Shown here piece after piece: positions 21,449 through 35,590 of a stretch of 64,000 nt of DNA. The notes below the pieces were generated by a model that made no database searches, had not been told where the DNA came from, and saw nothing but the letters and a program-made list of their open reading frames with translations. The first letter of the stretch is position 1. The number at the start of each line of letters is the position of its first letter. The position numbers and the translations under genes are program-made. Source of the DNA: Xylaria sp. FL1777 (taxonomy: Eukaryota > Ascomycota > Sordariomycetes > Xylariales > Xylariaceae); NCBI GenBank assembly GCA_022578965.1, contig MU400539.1:310001-374000 (forward strand), given 5' to 3'.

Positions 21449-23639
21449 ATCTAAGTATTACTTTTTTTAAAGCACTTAAAACTGCTTTATTAAATATTTT
21501 CCTAATTTAACAAACTAATTAATTAACTAGTAAGTTATTTTATTAACCTAAACTAATTATTAAAACGTAAACTTAAAACTTTCTGTTTTAGCAACATAGC
21601 ACGCTTACTAAAAGAACGTGCTATAATCGAAGTAGCTACTTGTAAAGCAGTCCAGTTTTTATTTAATAACGTTAAACAAAGTCTGCTTTATGCAAAAAAA
21701 AAACCTCGCATAAAAGCTTATAAACAATCTTTTAATATATTTTTTATTTATAACTTTAATATTTATACTGCAACACTAAATGAAAAAAATTTTAATAGTA
21801 TAATATATTTAGTTATTTAATTTAAGCACGCAATCTAAGAACTTTTTTTTTTAGCTAACCAATACGTTTATAATTGTTATAATTTTAACAAAAAAGCTAA
21901 AAATCTTATTAAAAGCTATGTAACTACATGCATTAAAAAAAACAATTTTGCTTTTCTTTTTAATTTATTTACAAACAAAATAAAAAAAGTTATATTTATG
22001 TTTAAGAGATTTATAAATAAAAATAGATTTTTAAGCTTGCTAAATTATTTTAAAGCATTATAACAAAAGTTTAAGCTATAAAACATTATAATAATTGCTA
22101 ATGTATAATATGCTTTTAATTTGCATAAAATGCTACAAATAAAAAAAAATAAAGTATTAAACTTATTTAAATAAAAAGAACTTTTTGCTAATATAAAATC
22201 TAGTATATAAATTAGCATGCAAAACTAAATTAATATATTAAAAAAAGAATTAAATGCTTTTAAACTTTTTAATAATAAGCTATATAGCAGTAATAAAAAG
22301 CAAAAAAACTTTAGTAACTTACAAAAAACTAATAAACACTTAATAAACAAGCTAAAAGCAATAGTATTAAAACGCAATTACTTTTAAACATAAATAAATA
22401 AACTTAATATATTAATAACTAATTTAATACAAAAAAACCAATATAATATATTATTGTTATTTTTAGTTTATACTAAAAAAAAATTTCGTAAGTTTATTAA
22501 AGTATAAGTACTTACTTTTTATAACAATAAAAAAAAAAACGAAGTTAAGTTTAAAGTTTAGTACTATAAAATAAAAAATCAACTTATTGCAAACAAAGAT
22601 TAGTTTATTAATAACGCTATAAAAATAACTAACATTAAGTTTTAACTTAGTAGTAATATTACAAAATACTTTTAACTATATTTAAAAAACACGCATTTTA
22701 ATTAACTTTGTATTACTAAAGCTCTTTTTGTATACTTATAAAATAACTACTATAATATTAATGCTTTTAAAAAATCTAAAAAAGCATAAAAAAAATATAA
22801 AATAAAAGACCTGCTTTTTAACAAGTTTTTTACTTTTAAAAATAAGTTTATTTATTTTACTAGCAAAGTTTGCTTGTTTAAAAATAAATAAAAAAAAGAA
22901 TTTAAAAATAAATTGTTTATTTAGCTAAACAATAAAACTTTGTTTAAATACTTAAAGCTAAGCATAACTTTTAATGCTTATATTATATACTATATATAAA
23001 TTATTTATTAATTTAGTTTTAGTAATATAAAATGTAATGCTATACATAAAGCAAAAAAACAAGCTAAAACTATTAAAATAGCAACTATTACTAGCAGTAA
23101 ACGCTTTGCTTTTTTTTGTATAGCTTTAGCTTCTTAAAGTAAAGTTATTTTTAAGTTTAAAATAACACTTAAAAAAATACAAAAGCTTATTTTAAAAAGC
23201 AAGTATTTTTACTATAAGCAAATAAGTTATATAACATAAAACTGCTCTGCTAAAGCTACTGCTAGTACTAACTATAAGGCTTATATTAATGCTATTATAG
23301 CTAAATAAAAAATAATTTTACTTATTTTTGCTTTAGTTAAGCAAAAAGATTTAAACAATAAGTATTTAAAAAAGTAATTTTAAGTACACTAAACTTTTAC
23401 TTAAAAACAGTATTTTAAAAACATACAAAAAAAAACATTATAAATAAATTTTTTAAAAGTAAACTTTTTTTATATACTTATACTTTAAGTATTATTATTA
23501 ATAACCTGTTGTGCTGCTTTATAGCGTGGTTTTTTTACTTGTGTACCTATAAGTAAAACCGTATAAAAAGCCGGATAAAAACCTTATGTAACAATGTTTA
23601 CGCTGCTACTTTAAAGTTCTTTTACTTTATAATAACTGG

Positions 23640-24425
23640 TTTTTATTAATTAGCTTACTAAACAAAAAATAATGGTTAAAAGGCAGAAGAACTTTTTTTA
23701 AAGCTTTTAGACCTTTTGCTTTTTTAAAAAGCGCACAAAAGCTTTTTTTTTGTTCTTTAGGATTTCTAAAGAGGCACTTTTGCTTTTTTTGCTGGTTTTT
23801 CTTTTATTTTTTGCTTTTTTTCTTCTTTTTTTATTTTTTTTTATTTTAACTGCTTTATTATATATTGCTATTTTATCGGTAGCAAGTAGTTACTTTATAA
23901 TATTACTTGTAGCTTTAAGCTTTTTTATAGCTAGTTATAAGTTTTTGTTAGTTTATAGTAGCTTAGCTGCAAAGCTTTTTTATAGCTGCTTTCTTTTGTT
24001 TTTTAGCAAGTTATCACGTAAAACTATATACTAAAGGGTTTTTTTTCTTTTTGCGTATTTGCAAAAAAGCATAAAAAAGCTTAGGACTTTTTTTTTATGC
24101 AAAAACGCCTTTAGCTTTATTTTTCTAGTACGCATTTATATTACTATAGCTGCTTTATGCTTTAGTAATTCGCTGTACTTTTTAAGGGCTTTGTTTTTGC
24201 TAAGCTTTTGCTTAGCTATTGCTAAGTAGCTGCTGCTTGTTTTAGTTTAGTTTTATTTGCTTATTTATTTCTTTTCTAGTGCAATCTTAGGTTCTTTTTT
24301 TTTTGACCACCTTTTTTGCTAAAAGTCTAGGGCTAGCGTTAAATCTTTTTTAGCTGTGCTTTTACTATTGCTTATAAGCTTGCCCCTTGTCTGGTTCTTA
24401 GCCCTTTGGGCCCTATACTTTAAGT
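23640..24425 (-). pseudogene. Antisense Lys-rich reading frame inside element 1
   Basis: The plus strand here is T-rich, opposite to the A-rich bias of the rest of element 1, and GC is higher (for example the GGGCCC at about 24409). Read on the minus strand from about 24420 down, one frame runs for roughly 230 codons with only about a dozen stops, nearly all TAA or TAG that could come from Gln or Trp codons. It encodes a highly basic, Lys/Arg/Gln-rich protein (pieces such as YRAQRAKNQTRGKL and KKNKKRRKKAKNKRKTSKKS). I do not recognise a family with confidence. It could be the tail of a captured DNA transposase or an extra antisense gene of the retroelement. The plus-strand membrane-like frame at 23750-24034 is its shadow. 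Confidence 0.4.
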
Positions 24426-25509
24426 AATAATAAACTTTTTTTAATAACTGCTAATTTTTTTTAAAAATACAAAAGCTAGCTTATATGCTACTATAAACAT
24501 TTGCTTTAGTAAAAAAATCTTAAAATACTTATAACTTATAGTTATAAATATTTTTTTTTGCTTTATAACAAGTTATAACAGCAAAAGCAAACAAGCAATA
24601 AAAAAGGCTTTAGTACTAAGTTTAAAAATATATAAGCATGTTTTTTTTAAAACGCATTTTTTTATATTAAATATGCAGCACAATATTATCTTTAGTTAAA
24701 AATAGTTTAAAGCACATAATATTTTGCTTAACTACAAAAAACATAAGCTAATTTTTTTGCTTTTATTAAAACTTATAAGCAATTTTAAACAAAATATTGC
24801 AATAAACAAAGCTAGTATTTAGCTATAATATTTAAAGTACTAGCAAAACGTTAATAAACAAAATAATAAAATAAAAAAAAAGCTACAAAAAAAAAAAAAG
24901 CAGCAATTTACTACAAAAAAAAATAACTAATAAATACAGGTTACTAAAATTTTAAAGAAAAATAACTTTATTGCTACTAATATTAAAAAAATGAAAAAAT
25001 TACTATATAAAGCGTTTTCTTTTTTTCTTTTTAAACTTATATATTAAAAAAAAAAAAAGGCAAAACGTAAGCTTAAAAAAAAGCTTAAAGCTAAAAAAAA
25101 CTTTTTTCGTTAGCAAACTAATATTTAAAAGCTATATTACATATAACGTAATAATATAAATTAGTACAAAAAACAATTATTAAATACTGTTAACATTAAT
25201 ATAATTGTTTTTAAAGCTACAGTTTATAAAGACAAATTTTATAATAAAATATAAATTTCTAATATTTATTAAATTAATAAGCTTATTAAAAACTGCAAAA
25301 AAAAAAAGAATAATTTTTTTAACTCTAAGAATAAAAAGTTAAAAAAAAAAGCTTTAGAACTTATACTTAAAAAGTACTATAATTTACTGCGTACTTTTAA
25401 CAAAGTAAATTTTAATACTTTACTATTTAACCGCTTTAGTATAAACTACAAAATTAAGTTCATTAGTAAAAAATTACAAAAGAACATATAATACTTTTTT
25501 TTATATAAA

Positions 25510-25985
25510 ATGTTACTAAATAAGCTAAAGGCTATACAAGCATACCTAGTTAATAATTTACGCAAAGGATTTATAAAACTAAATAATATATTATTTACAT
25601 CTTTTGTTTTATTTATTAAAAAACCTAATAGAAGTTTTCGCTTTTGCGTAAACTACTGCAAACTTAATAAATTATTATAAAAAAATAAGTACTTTTTATT
25701 ACTTATTAAACAAACTTTGTTTTAAATATTTAAGGTAAAGATTTTTATTAAAATAAACGTATAACAAGCATTTTATTATATACGTATGCACTTTAGTTAC
25801 AAAAACTTAATAACGTTTTATATATATTATAAGTTATACTATTATTGCATTTTATTGTTTAAATTAACAAACGGACTATTTATGTTTTAATAGTACATTA
25901 ATAATACTTTATTTAATTACTTTAACAATTTTTGTAGCGCTTACATAAATAATATTTTGATTTATTTTAATAGCTTAAAAAAACA
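25510..25985 (+). pseudogene. Reverse transcriptase remnant of element 1
   Basis: Plus-strand translation with scattered stops shows the Gypsy RT order: AIQAYLVNNLRKGFIKL, VLFIKKPNRSFRFCVNYCKLN, KIFIKINV then QAFYYIRMHFSYKNLITF, LTNGLF, and YINNILIYF in place of the catalytic YLDDILIY. The two catalytic Asp codons read as Asn, as G-to-A mutation would produce. Confidence 0.93.
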
Positions 25986-26329
25986 CTAAGTATACGTTTA
26001 AAAAGTATTTACCTAACTTTAAAGTGTAGGTTTATAAGCTAACCTTAAAAAGTTAGAATTTTATGTAATTAAAACAAAGTTTTTTAGCTATATTATTAAT
26101 ACTAAAGGTATAAAGGTTAATTTTAGCAAAATAAAAGTTGTTTAAAACTAAAAGTTATTTATTACAGTAAAAAGAGTTTAGTTTTTTTTAAGCTTTTATA
26201 ACTTTTATTGCAAGTTTATTAAAGAATATAGCTAAATAGCAATACTATTAAACAAACTAACTAAAAAGAATACTTTTTTTAAATAAACAAAAAAATATAA
26301 AAAGTTGTTTTAATAACTAAAAAAAGCTT

Positions 26330-26760
26330 TAACTTTTATATTTACTTTTAGACATTTTAACTATAATTTATTTACAAAGGTAAAAACTAATGCATTAAAT
26401 AGCATAATAGCAAGTATAATATTATAGCATTATAAAAATATTTAACATTTTATAGCTTTTTATTTTAAAACAATATATAACGTTAAACTTAATTATAATA
26501 TTTATAATAAAGAAATGTTAGCTATAGTTTTAGCTTTAAAAGAATAGCAAGCTAAATTAATTAGCACTTGTAAAAACTTTTTTTTAATTATTACTAACTA
26601 TTAAACATTAGAATATTTTAAAAAAAAACAACACTTTAACTTTAAATAAGCTAGCTAAGCTGTTTTGTTCTTAAAATATAACTTCTTTATTGCTTTTTAG
26701 CTAAAAAAAGAAAATATAGTGGCTAACGCTTTATTTTATAAATAAGAGAACCTATAAATA
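26330..26760 (+). pseudogene. RNase H remnant of element 1
   Basis: Contains LNYNIYNKEMLAIVLALKE, the Gypsy RNase H block usually written YDKELLAIV, followed by an IITNY..LEYF block (normally TDHRNLEYF) and a KKENIVANAL block (normally GKENGKADALSR). Confidence 0.9.
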
Positions 26761-27059
26761 TAACAAGCAAAGAAAAAAGCTTACTAATATTTTACTTTAT
26801 TTTAACTAACTATTTAGACTATATTTATTTAAAAAAAATAAGCTATATTGCTATTATATATTAAAAAAGTACTTTAAAATGTTTAATTAATAGCTTATAT
26901 ACTATAAAAAAACCGTAAAAACTTTAGCATAATAATTTACCGCTAAAAAGCAACTACTATTACTACAAATAATTTTTAAAAAGTAAAAAATGGTTTAATT
27001 ACTTATAAAAGTTAACTGATTATTTTTAATTACTTGCTTTTATATACTTAATTAATTAA

Positions 27060-27760
27060 AAAAACGCATAAAGAAATGCTTATAGCTTACTTTAAACAAA
27101 CTAAAACGCAATAATTAGTAACTTAACGTTATTAGTAGCTTAAACTAAAAAAAAACTATAATAAGTACATTATTAATTATATAAGCTGCTGCTTTATAAA
27201 AGTACTTTAAAATAAAACTTTTAGCAAACTATAGCTGTTTTTTATTTCGAACTAAGTATAGCGCTACTTAATAATAAACTTTAAACAAATGCTTAAAAAT
27301 AAACATAAGTACAATAATATGCTAGTAATAGTAAACCAACTAAGAAAGCATGCTTAAATGATCTTTTATATAATACATATAACCGCAAAAAATACTGCAA
27401 AAATATATTATAAAAGTTCTTTTAAAATATTTAGTGTTTTTATAATTATTACTTTAGATTATAAGCCTTAGTTTATATTAGCGTTTATAAATAAGTTATA
27501 TAAACTAATAAAAGTTATATATATTTTAGCTTTAGCAAGCTATTATAAAATAGTAAAGCAAGCAAAAATTATAAATAAATACTTAAACTAGCGCTTACGT
27601 TTTTATATAAATTATTATTAAAACAATTAGTTTAAAAAACTTTTTGCTATAAATTATATATAAGCTGTAATACTACATAAGTTTACAGAACTATTTTTTT
27701 ACGAAGTAAAAATAGGCTTTTTTATGCTATTTTATTTTAACTAAAAAAACTATATAGCTA
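27060..27760 (+). pseudogene. Integrase remnant of element 1
   Basis: The plus-strand frame carries YNNMLVIVNQLRKHA, corresponding to the integrase core YDAILVVVDRLTKMAHF, followed by weaker downstream similarity. Stops are frequent. The position after RNase H supports a Gypsy rather than Copia order. Confidence 0.82.
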
Positions 27761-28712
27761 TAAAAAAGCTAAACAAGCTGCTTAAAAAAAAAAAAAGCTA
27801 CAAAAAAAAGCATAAAAAAAAGCATAAAAAATTAAAGAATTTATTAATACTACAAAAGCATACCTAACTTAAACCTAAAATAAAATAACCTATTTTATTA
27901 ACTAGTCGCAATATAACTTTAACTTTAATATTAGTAATTATATGTTTATTTTAAAAAAACAACAGTTATAAAAAACTAACAAGCTTTTTAATAAACTTAA
28001 CTTTTTTATAATATAACAAAAGTTTAAAATCTTGTTTAAAAACAATAACTTATATACACTTAAAGTTTTTAAGTTATAAAAAATAAAGAATATTTATTAT
28101 GCTAACTGCTTGCATAAGTACTTAAATAACCTTTTGCTTAAACAAACGTTTAAAAACCTTAAAAGCAAAGTAATTAAACCTAAAAGTAAAAAAAAGTTTA
28201 TAGTAAAAAAAGTACAAGCTTTTTAATTATACTACTAAAAGCTACAATATTAAATAAATTAAAAAAAATAAAACCTAAACAATAAATAATATCTCGCAAA
28301 AAACTTCAAAAATAGTATAAAAGCTTTAAAGAAATTCTATAAAGCTAACTTTAACTTTACAAAACTTTTAGTGTAACTAAAAGTATAACTACAAACTGCA
28401 AAAAACAATTAGTTTAATAAGCTACACCTTAACAACAATAAAGCAATAGCAGCTAAAAAAAAGGTTATACAAAAAAAAAATCATAAATAATTAAAAAAAA
28501 AAAAAAAGCTTATACTTATATAAAAGTAATAACATAAAACAAACAATTAAAAGTTTAACGTATAAAAAAACCTGTTTAGTAGCATAATTAAACAAAGGCC
28601 TTAATTAAAGCTAACAAGCAAATATTTAAAGCTATCCTTTTTTTAGCTAAAAAGCAATTAAAAACTAACTATTTAAACTATATAAGCAGCATTCTTTTTT
28701 TTTTTTTTTTTT

Positions 28713-28723
28713 AAGGGAAAGAG
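28713..28723 (+). other. Polypurine tract of element 1
   Basis: The purine run AAGGGAAAGAG lies immediately before the 3' LTR and after a T-tract, the expected place and sequence type for the plus-strand primer of reverse transcription. Confidence 0.75.
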
Positions 28724-28724
28724 T

Positions 28725-29009
28725 AGTTATAATATAATAACTAATGGCCTTATAGCTTTATGTTCTAATATAGCTAAATAAATGTAGCTACGCTACACTT
28801 TAATATAACTAAGCTAGTTTATATATATGCATAAACCACCTAATAGTACATAAACTACTTATTAGCTACACACACTATAATCTAGCTATTTAACTACTTC
28901 TTATAAACTACTTTATAAAATAGTTTTTTCTTTTTTTATACTTAGATTTTAATACAAATCTAGCTTTTTAAATAAAGCTTTGTTTTTTAAAATAGCTTAA
29001 CATATAATA
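28725..29009 (+). repeat. Element 1 right (3') LTR, 285 bp
   Basis: Full-length match to 21164-21448, followed by target duplication CTTTA. It keeps somewhat more C and G than the left copy. Confidence 0.93.
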
Positions 29010-32000
29010 CTTTAGATTTATTTTTTAAAAAGCTTTAATAAAATAAATATATAATTACTAAAACAAATAAATTGTTTTTTTGTTTTTATTTATTATAAAC
29101 AATATTTAGTTATAAATAGCTATTAAATTAAAATTATTTAATTTTAGTTAGCTTTATATATATTAAGTTTTAATAAGCTAATTAATTAGTTATTTATACT
29201 AAAAACCTACTATTAATTAATATTTATATATATAATATATAAATACTTATAATTAACTATTAAACTTTATTATTTTAGCATTTTTAGTGCTTAGTTTATA
29301 GCTTATGCAATTAATTAATAAATGTTTATATAATTAACTAATAAATATTTAAACTTAATTATTTTAGCACTTTTATATAATAATATATTTTATGCAATTA
29401 ATTAATAAATATTTATGCTATTAATTAATAGTGCTTTTATATATTTTAATACTTTTAGTATAGCTTATATAATTAACTAATAAATGCTTACGTTATTAAT
29501 TAATAAATATATGCTACTTTTTAAATGTTTTTATATATTTTAATATTTTTAATATAACTTATATAATTAATTAATAAATGTTTATATAATTAACTAATAA
29601 ATGTTTATAGCTTATATAATTAATACTAAACTTAGTTATTTTAGCATTTTTTAATGCTTAATTTATAGCTTTTATAATTAATTAATAAATGTTTATATAT
29701 TTAATTAATTAATAAATGCTTTTATACTTAATTAATTATTAAATTAGTTAAGTGCATTATTAAACTTAAATATTTTAGTTATATAATTAACTAGTAAATA
29801 AACAATTATTAAAACCTTTTATTTTTTAATAAATAATGCTTATAAAGTTTTGCTTTGCTTTTAAATAATAGCTAATAATATATTATTAATTATTTATAAT
29901 ATATTGTTTTTTTTTTAAATAACGCTTAAAACTTTTTATGCAAAATTTACTAAACTTATTTATAAAAGGATTAATTAATTAGTTTATAGTTTTAATATAT
30001 GCTAAATTAAATTAAAACTTCTTATAATTAACTAATAAATGCTTATATAATAATTAATTTAAGCAATTATTACATAGGTATAAAAAATTGCTACATAAGC
30101 ATAACTTTATATAAGCATAACTTTTTCCGGCAATTTTATTAGCTAGAATTAAAGCTTGCTAAAAATAACTTCTAGCTTTATTTATTTTACTATATTTACT
30201 TTTTTAGCTAATTAAGTTAATACATTTTCATTTTATGTAAAAATTACTTTTTTTTACTTTTTTAGTGCATTATATAGCATTTAAAATAAAACTTTATTAA
30301 ATAGTAAAACTTTTAAACAGCGCAATTAATTTAAGCATATATTAGAAAATTAAATATAAAATAAATATATTGCTACAATATTTATAATTACTTTAATTCT
30401 TATTGATTTTTTTGCTTTTAAATATTAAGCTATAACTATTATTTTTTAAATTTATTACTTATTAACTTTTTAGTACTTAATGCAATAGTTTAATTATATG
30501 TTTAGCGTTAAAAAAACAAAGCGCTTTTATTTGTTTTAGCACTACTATTTTGCGTAAAAGTTTACTTTATTTTAGCTAAAAACAATTTATTTTAACTTTT
30601 TTATAGCTAACTTTACTTTTGTTTTATAAGTTAGCTTGCTATAAATATATTAGCTTTAATTATAAAATATAGTAGTATGTTTTATGCTATATTTTTTAGC
30701 TAACTATAAAATAAATTAGCAATTTTTAAGTTATAAATATATTAATATAAATTTTTAACTAAAAACTTGCATAATTATTAATAAAAATAAATATTTAGCT
30801 TAATAAATAAAGTAAAAAAGCTTAGTTTTAAGTAACCTTTATAATAATAAAAAATTTTAAGCTTAATAAAAACTATATAATTATTTATATAATATTTTAT
30901 GTTAATTAAAAATAAGTTTTGCTTGCTTAACATAAATATTTAAGCAATATTATATTATTTATTAAATAATGCTAAGCTTTTTAATAATATAACTATTTAA
31001 AGCTTGCTTAAATAATCTTTTATAGCTAATAAATAAATATGCTATAATAAAACTTTATTTTAAGTATAAGCTTAAATAAAATTATGCTTTTAGTTAGCTA
31101 TTATTTTTTGTATTGCTTTTATAAAATAATATAAATTGCTTATATTATTTAAAAAATAACTTTTTATATTATTATTGCTTGCTTTTGTTTTAAAAATAAC
31201 TTAAATATTAAAGTTATAATATTAATAAATATAGCAATATGCTTATTAAAATGTTAAAAGCATTTATATTCCGTAAAAATATTATAATATTAAGCGCTAA
31301 TTATTAAACTTTTAATAAAGCTTAGCTTATGCTTATTTATATTTTGCTTTAATTTTAATAAATAGTACTTTTTTTTATATTATTAAAATATTTTAGTAAT
31401 TATAAAAAACTTTATTATTATTAAAGCACTTAATATTAAATAGTTATTTATTAATAAAATTTAGTTTAATTTAGCTTTAAATAAAAAAGTTAATATTTTT
31501 GTTATTACTGCTAAAAAAACTGCTGCTTTTATTATAGCTGCTTATTTATTTTTGTTTAGCTTTTAACAAAACATTTAAATTAATATAATAAATATAAAAT
31601 TATTGCTATATTAAAAAAAACTAGTTATTTAATGCTACTTTTATTAACTTATTATAGTTAATAATAATAACTTTAAGCTTTTATATAAATGTTTTAATTA
31701 AAATTTAACGAATATTTTTAGCAAAAAACTAAAAACTTTTTTGCTTTTTATTATTAATTAAGCTAAACGCTATATTAAAAATTATGCTTAAGCATATTTA
31801 GCTAATTACTTAAAATAAAAAAAGCTTAAAGCAATTTATATTATATATATTATTAAAACTAATAATTTTAGAAAATTGCTTTTATATTTTTATATAATAT
31901 AAAAATATTTATATAAAGTTAATTAAGTAATTAAGTTCTTTGTTATTTTATTTTATAATATATAAGATTTTTTGCTTATTAAAAAGCTTAATAAAAACTA

Positions 32001-34214
32001 TAGTTAAATTATAGCTATTTAGCTTTGTTTAATTAATATAGTTTTAAGCATTATATATGTTTTTTTAAGTAAAAACGGACTTATTATATTGTTTTTTAAC
32101 TATATTTTAAACATTTTACGCTTAAATTTTTATATAATAACTTGCTACTTTAATTGTTTTTTTTATTAGCTTAATAAACTTTTAATATAAAAAATATATA
32201 AACAAATTAAAACTTAAGCTATAGTTATATTTATAATACTTTATATTACTAAAAAAACATAATAATTATATGCTTTTTTTTTAAGCTTTTATAATTATAA
32301 ACTATTTGCAACTTAATTTTTATGATTTTTGTTTATAAATCTTATTACTTTAAGGTTTTCTAAGCTTGCTATATTTATTATATTAAATAAAAAAGCATAT
32401 TTTCTATTTTTTGTATAAATAGCTATTTTTTTTAATTAAACTAAAGCTATTAGATTTAACAAAGTTATTAATATGCTAAAATAACAAATTATTGCTAAAA
32501 AATAGTTTGCTTAATATAAGTAAATTTAGAATAAATTCTAGTAAAAAAAATAATTTTAGTAAGCTTAGTAATAAAAAGTTTTAAAAAAAGCAAAATACCT
32601 TAATTAAAAACAGTTATTAAAACAAAAGTATTAGCTAATTTTAAAAAGAAATATACTTATAAAATAACCTTTTAAATAAGCAAAATAACATTAATTAAAA
32701 CAAACTTAATATTAACTATATATTATTAAAAAGTAAATATAAAAATAATAATTTATATTTGTTTAAATAAAGCAATAAAAAGCTAAATTGCTTATATTAT
32801 TTTTATACTTATTTATATAACTAAAGCAATTAAATAATAAGCTAATAATTTTAACTAATTATACTACAAACAATACTAAAAGCAGTTTTAAATTTAGCTT
32901 AGCTAATAATTAAAAAGCTTAAGCTTAAAAAAAATCACAACAGTTAAGCTGCTTTAAAAAAAAATTAAAGTTAGCTTTTAGTTTAAAAATTAGCGTTTAT
33001 ATAAGCTAAAAAAAGCTAGTATTATTAGCGTTAGTTCGATTTAAGTAAATTGTGTTATTATTTTGCATTTTTTATAATAGTTTATAAAAGCTTTATGTTT
33101 TATAAAAGCAAAAAATAGTTAAAAAGGTTTAAAAATAAGCAGCAAAAATATTTTTAAAAGCATTAGTATTATTAGCGCTATAAAAAGCAAATATACTAGA
33201 ATAACTACTACTAATAAAAGCAAACAAGCTTAAAAAAGAGTTATTATTGCTAAAAAAATACAAGCAATATAATTAAGCTAAAAAGTTAAAAATTATATTT
33301 TTATAAAAGTAGCTTAATAACTTTATAACATAGTTAATTTACTAGCGTTTTTAATAATAATAAAAATTATTAAAAATAAAAGCGTAAGCATAGCTTTAAT
33401 TAAATTATAAAGCTATTATAACACGTAATAAAACATTAAACGTTAAAGTTTTTTTAATAGTATAACAAATGTAATATAATAATATAATAGCTATATAAAT
33501 TAGCATAAAAAAGTAATACTTAAGTTTACTAACAATTTTTTTTTAAGCTAATAAAAACCCAAGAAAAGTTATGCTTATATAAAGTTATGCTTATATAGTA
33601 ATTCTTTATGCTTATATAGCAATTGCCTTAATTTATAGCTTGTTTACTAAGTGCATTAAACTTAGTTTTAATATTTTAATAACTTATATTATTAATTAAT
33701 AAATATATAGCTATTAAAACCTTTTATATTTTTTATAATATATTATTGCTTTTTAAATTATAACTTTTTATAAAACGTATTTATAAATAAATTATATAAA
33801 TACTTATTTAAATATTTTTAAAAGCTTAATTTTTTAATATATTTAATTTTTTAGTATACTTAATTCTTTAATATATACTTAAAGTAAATTTAGTTATTTT
33901 AGCACTTTTTATAATTAACTAATAAATGCTTATATTACTTTTTTAGTAATTATTATAGCTTGCTAACTAAGTTATATTAAACTTAGTTATTAATACTTAT
34001 TAGTGCTAGGTTTATTACTTATATAATTAACTAGTAAATATATAACTATTAAAACTTTTTATATTTTTTATAATGTATTATTGCTTTTTAAATTATAGTT
34101 TTATAAAACTTATTTATAAAAGAAATTAGTTATAAACTAGATTTTAATAATAAGTAGCTAGCTTATTATTATAGCTATAAGTGCTAATTATAAACACTTA
34201 TTTAAATATTTTTA

Positions 34215-34760
34215 AAACTTTGTTATATTTTACTAGTAATACTACAAAGTATAAATAAATGCTTTATATTTAATTTTTTAGTATATTTAAACTTTTAATG
34301 TATTTATACTTTAAAAAGCTTTAATATATAAACTATAGTTTTTAGTATATTTAAGTGCTTTATATTTAATTTTTTAAAAGGCTTTAATATATTACTTATA
34401 TATTAAAGTCTTTAGTACACTTATATGCTTTAATTTTTTAGTATACTTGATTTTTTAAAAGGCTTTAACATATAAATTGTAGTTTTTAGTACACTTAAGT
34501 GCTTTATACTTAATTTTTTAAAAAGCTTTAATATATTACTTATATATTAAAATCTTTAGTATATTTAAGTGCTTTAATTCCTTAGTGTACTTATACCTTA
34601 AAAAGCTTTAGCATATAAACTATAGTTTTTAATATACTTAAGTGCTTTAATCTTTTAATATATTTAATTTTTTAAAAAGCTTTAATATATAAACTGTAGT
34701 TTTTATATACTTAAATGCTTTATATTTAATCTTTTAGTATATTTAATCCCTTAATAATTA
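34215..34760. repeat. AT-rich minisatellite array
   Basis: Recurring blocks of about 60-130 bp built from TTTAAAAAGCTTTAATATATAAAC, TATAGTTTTTAGTATA and TTAAGTGCTTTATATTTAAT, repeated with variation at least six times. Confidence 0.8.
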
Positions 34761-35499
34761 TAGCACATATAATAGCTTATTTAATTATTATAGCTTTTAT
34801 ATTATAGTAGCTATATTATATATTAATTAATTAAATTAATAATTATAGCTTTTTATATAATTGCTAACTATACTTTATTTATAATAAACTTAATATAATT
34901 AATTAATATAACTTTGTAGTTTTAGTACGTATTAATATTAAAATTACTTAATTATTAATATATGCTAAAAGTATTATTAATAGTTTTAGCGCATGTTTAA
35001 GTTTGCTTGCAATAAAAGTAAAACTTAGCTTACATTAAAATTTAATAAACTTAGTTTGTTTTAATATATATAAGTTTACTAAATAAGCTTAAATATACTT
35101 TTATGTAATATAGCAATTAAAGCATATTTTATGTTAATTAATAAAGTTAGCTTTTTTATATATTTATTAATTTTTATTAGCTTTAAAACATAGCTTAAAA
35201 GTTTTTTTTATATATTAATTATTGCTAAAAAAAGATTTATATAAAAATTAAATTATAACAACTTATAAAACAGCAATTTAAGCAAGTTTTAAAAAAGTTA
35301 AAACTTTAAAGCTAACTTTAACTTATAGTACTCCTTTATTAAAAATAAGCTAATAAAACATAAGCAAAATAAAGGTATACTTATTATAATTTAGTAGCTA
35401 TATATGCTTTATTATAATATATATAATTTTTTATTACTTAATTTACTTTAAACTTAATTTATTATTTATAGCAAAAAGTATAATTAAAAGTATTATTAC

Positions 35500-35590
35500 A
35501 TAAAGTATTTATAATAAAGTAAAACATATAAAGTATTTATAATAAAGTAAAACATATAAAGTATTAATAAATAAAATAAAACTAATAAAA
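35500..35590. repeat. About 30-bp tandem repeat
   Basis: Consecutive copies of a unit including AAAGTATTTATAATAAAGTA and AAACATATA, about three in total. Confidence 0.75.

Larger units (their letters stand above)
21164..29009 (+). mobile_element. Element 1: degenerate Ty3/Gypsy LTR retrotransposon
   Basis: A 7,846-bp element bounded by two 285-bp direct LTRs and flanked by the 5-bp duplication CTTTA (21159-21163 and 29010-29014). Plus-strand order is a gag-like region, then reverse transcriptase, RNase H and integrase remnants, then a purine-rich tract next to the 3' LTR. Domain order RT-RH-IN defines Ty3/Gypsy. All frames are broken by many stops, so it is dead. The segment at 23.6-24.4 kb has reversed strand bias (see separate entry). 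The LTRs do not begin with a plain TG in either copy, so the outermost base is uncertain by one or two positions. Confidence 0.93.

Noticed and set aside
23750..24034. 94-residue hydrophobic, membrane-like protein
   Set aside because: Phe/Leu richness is what a T-rich strand gives. The opposite strand has the more coding-like basic frame, and the segment sits inside a dead retroelement.
34215..34760. Possible CRISPR-like regular repeat array
   Set aside because: Units are variable, spacers are not unique sequence, and the genome is fungal; it is a degenerate minisatellite.
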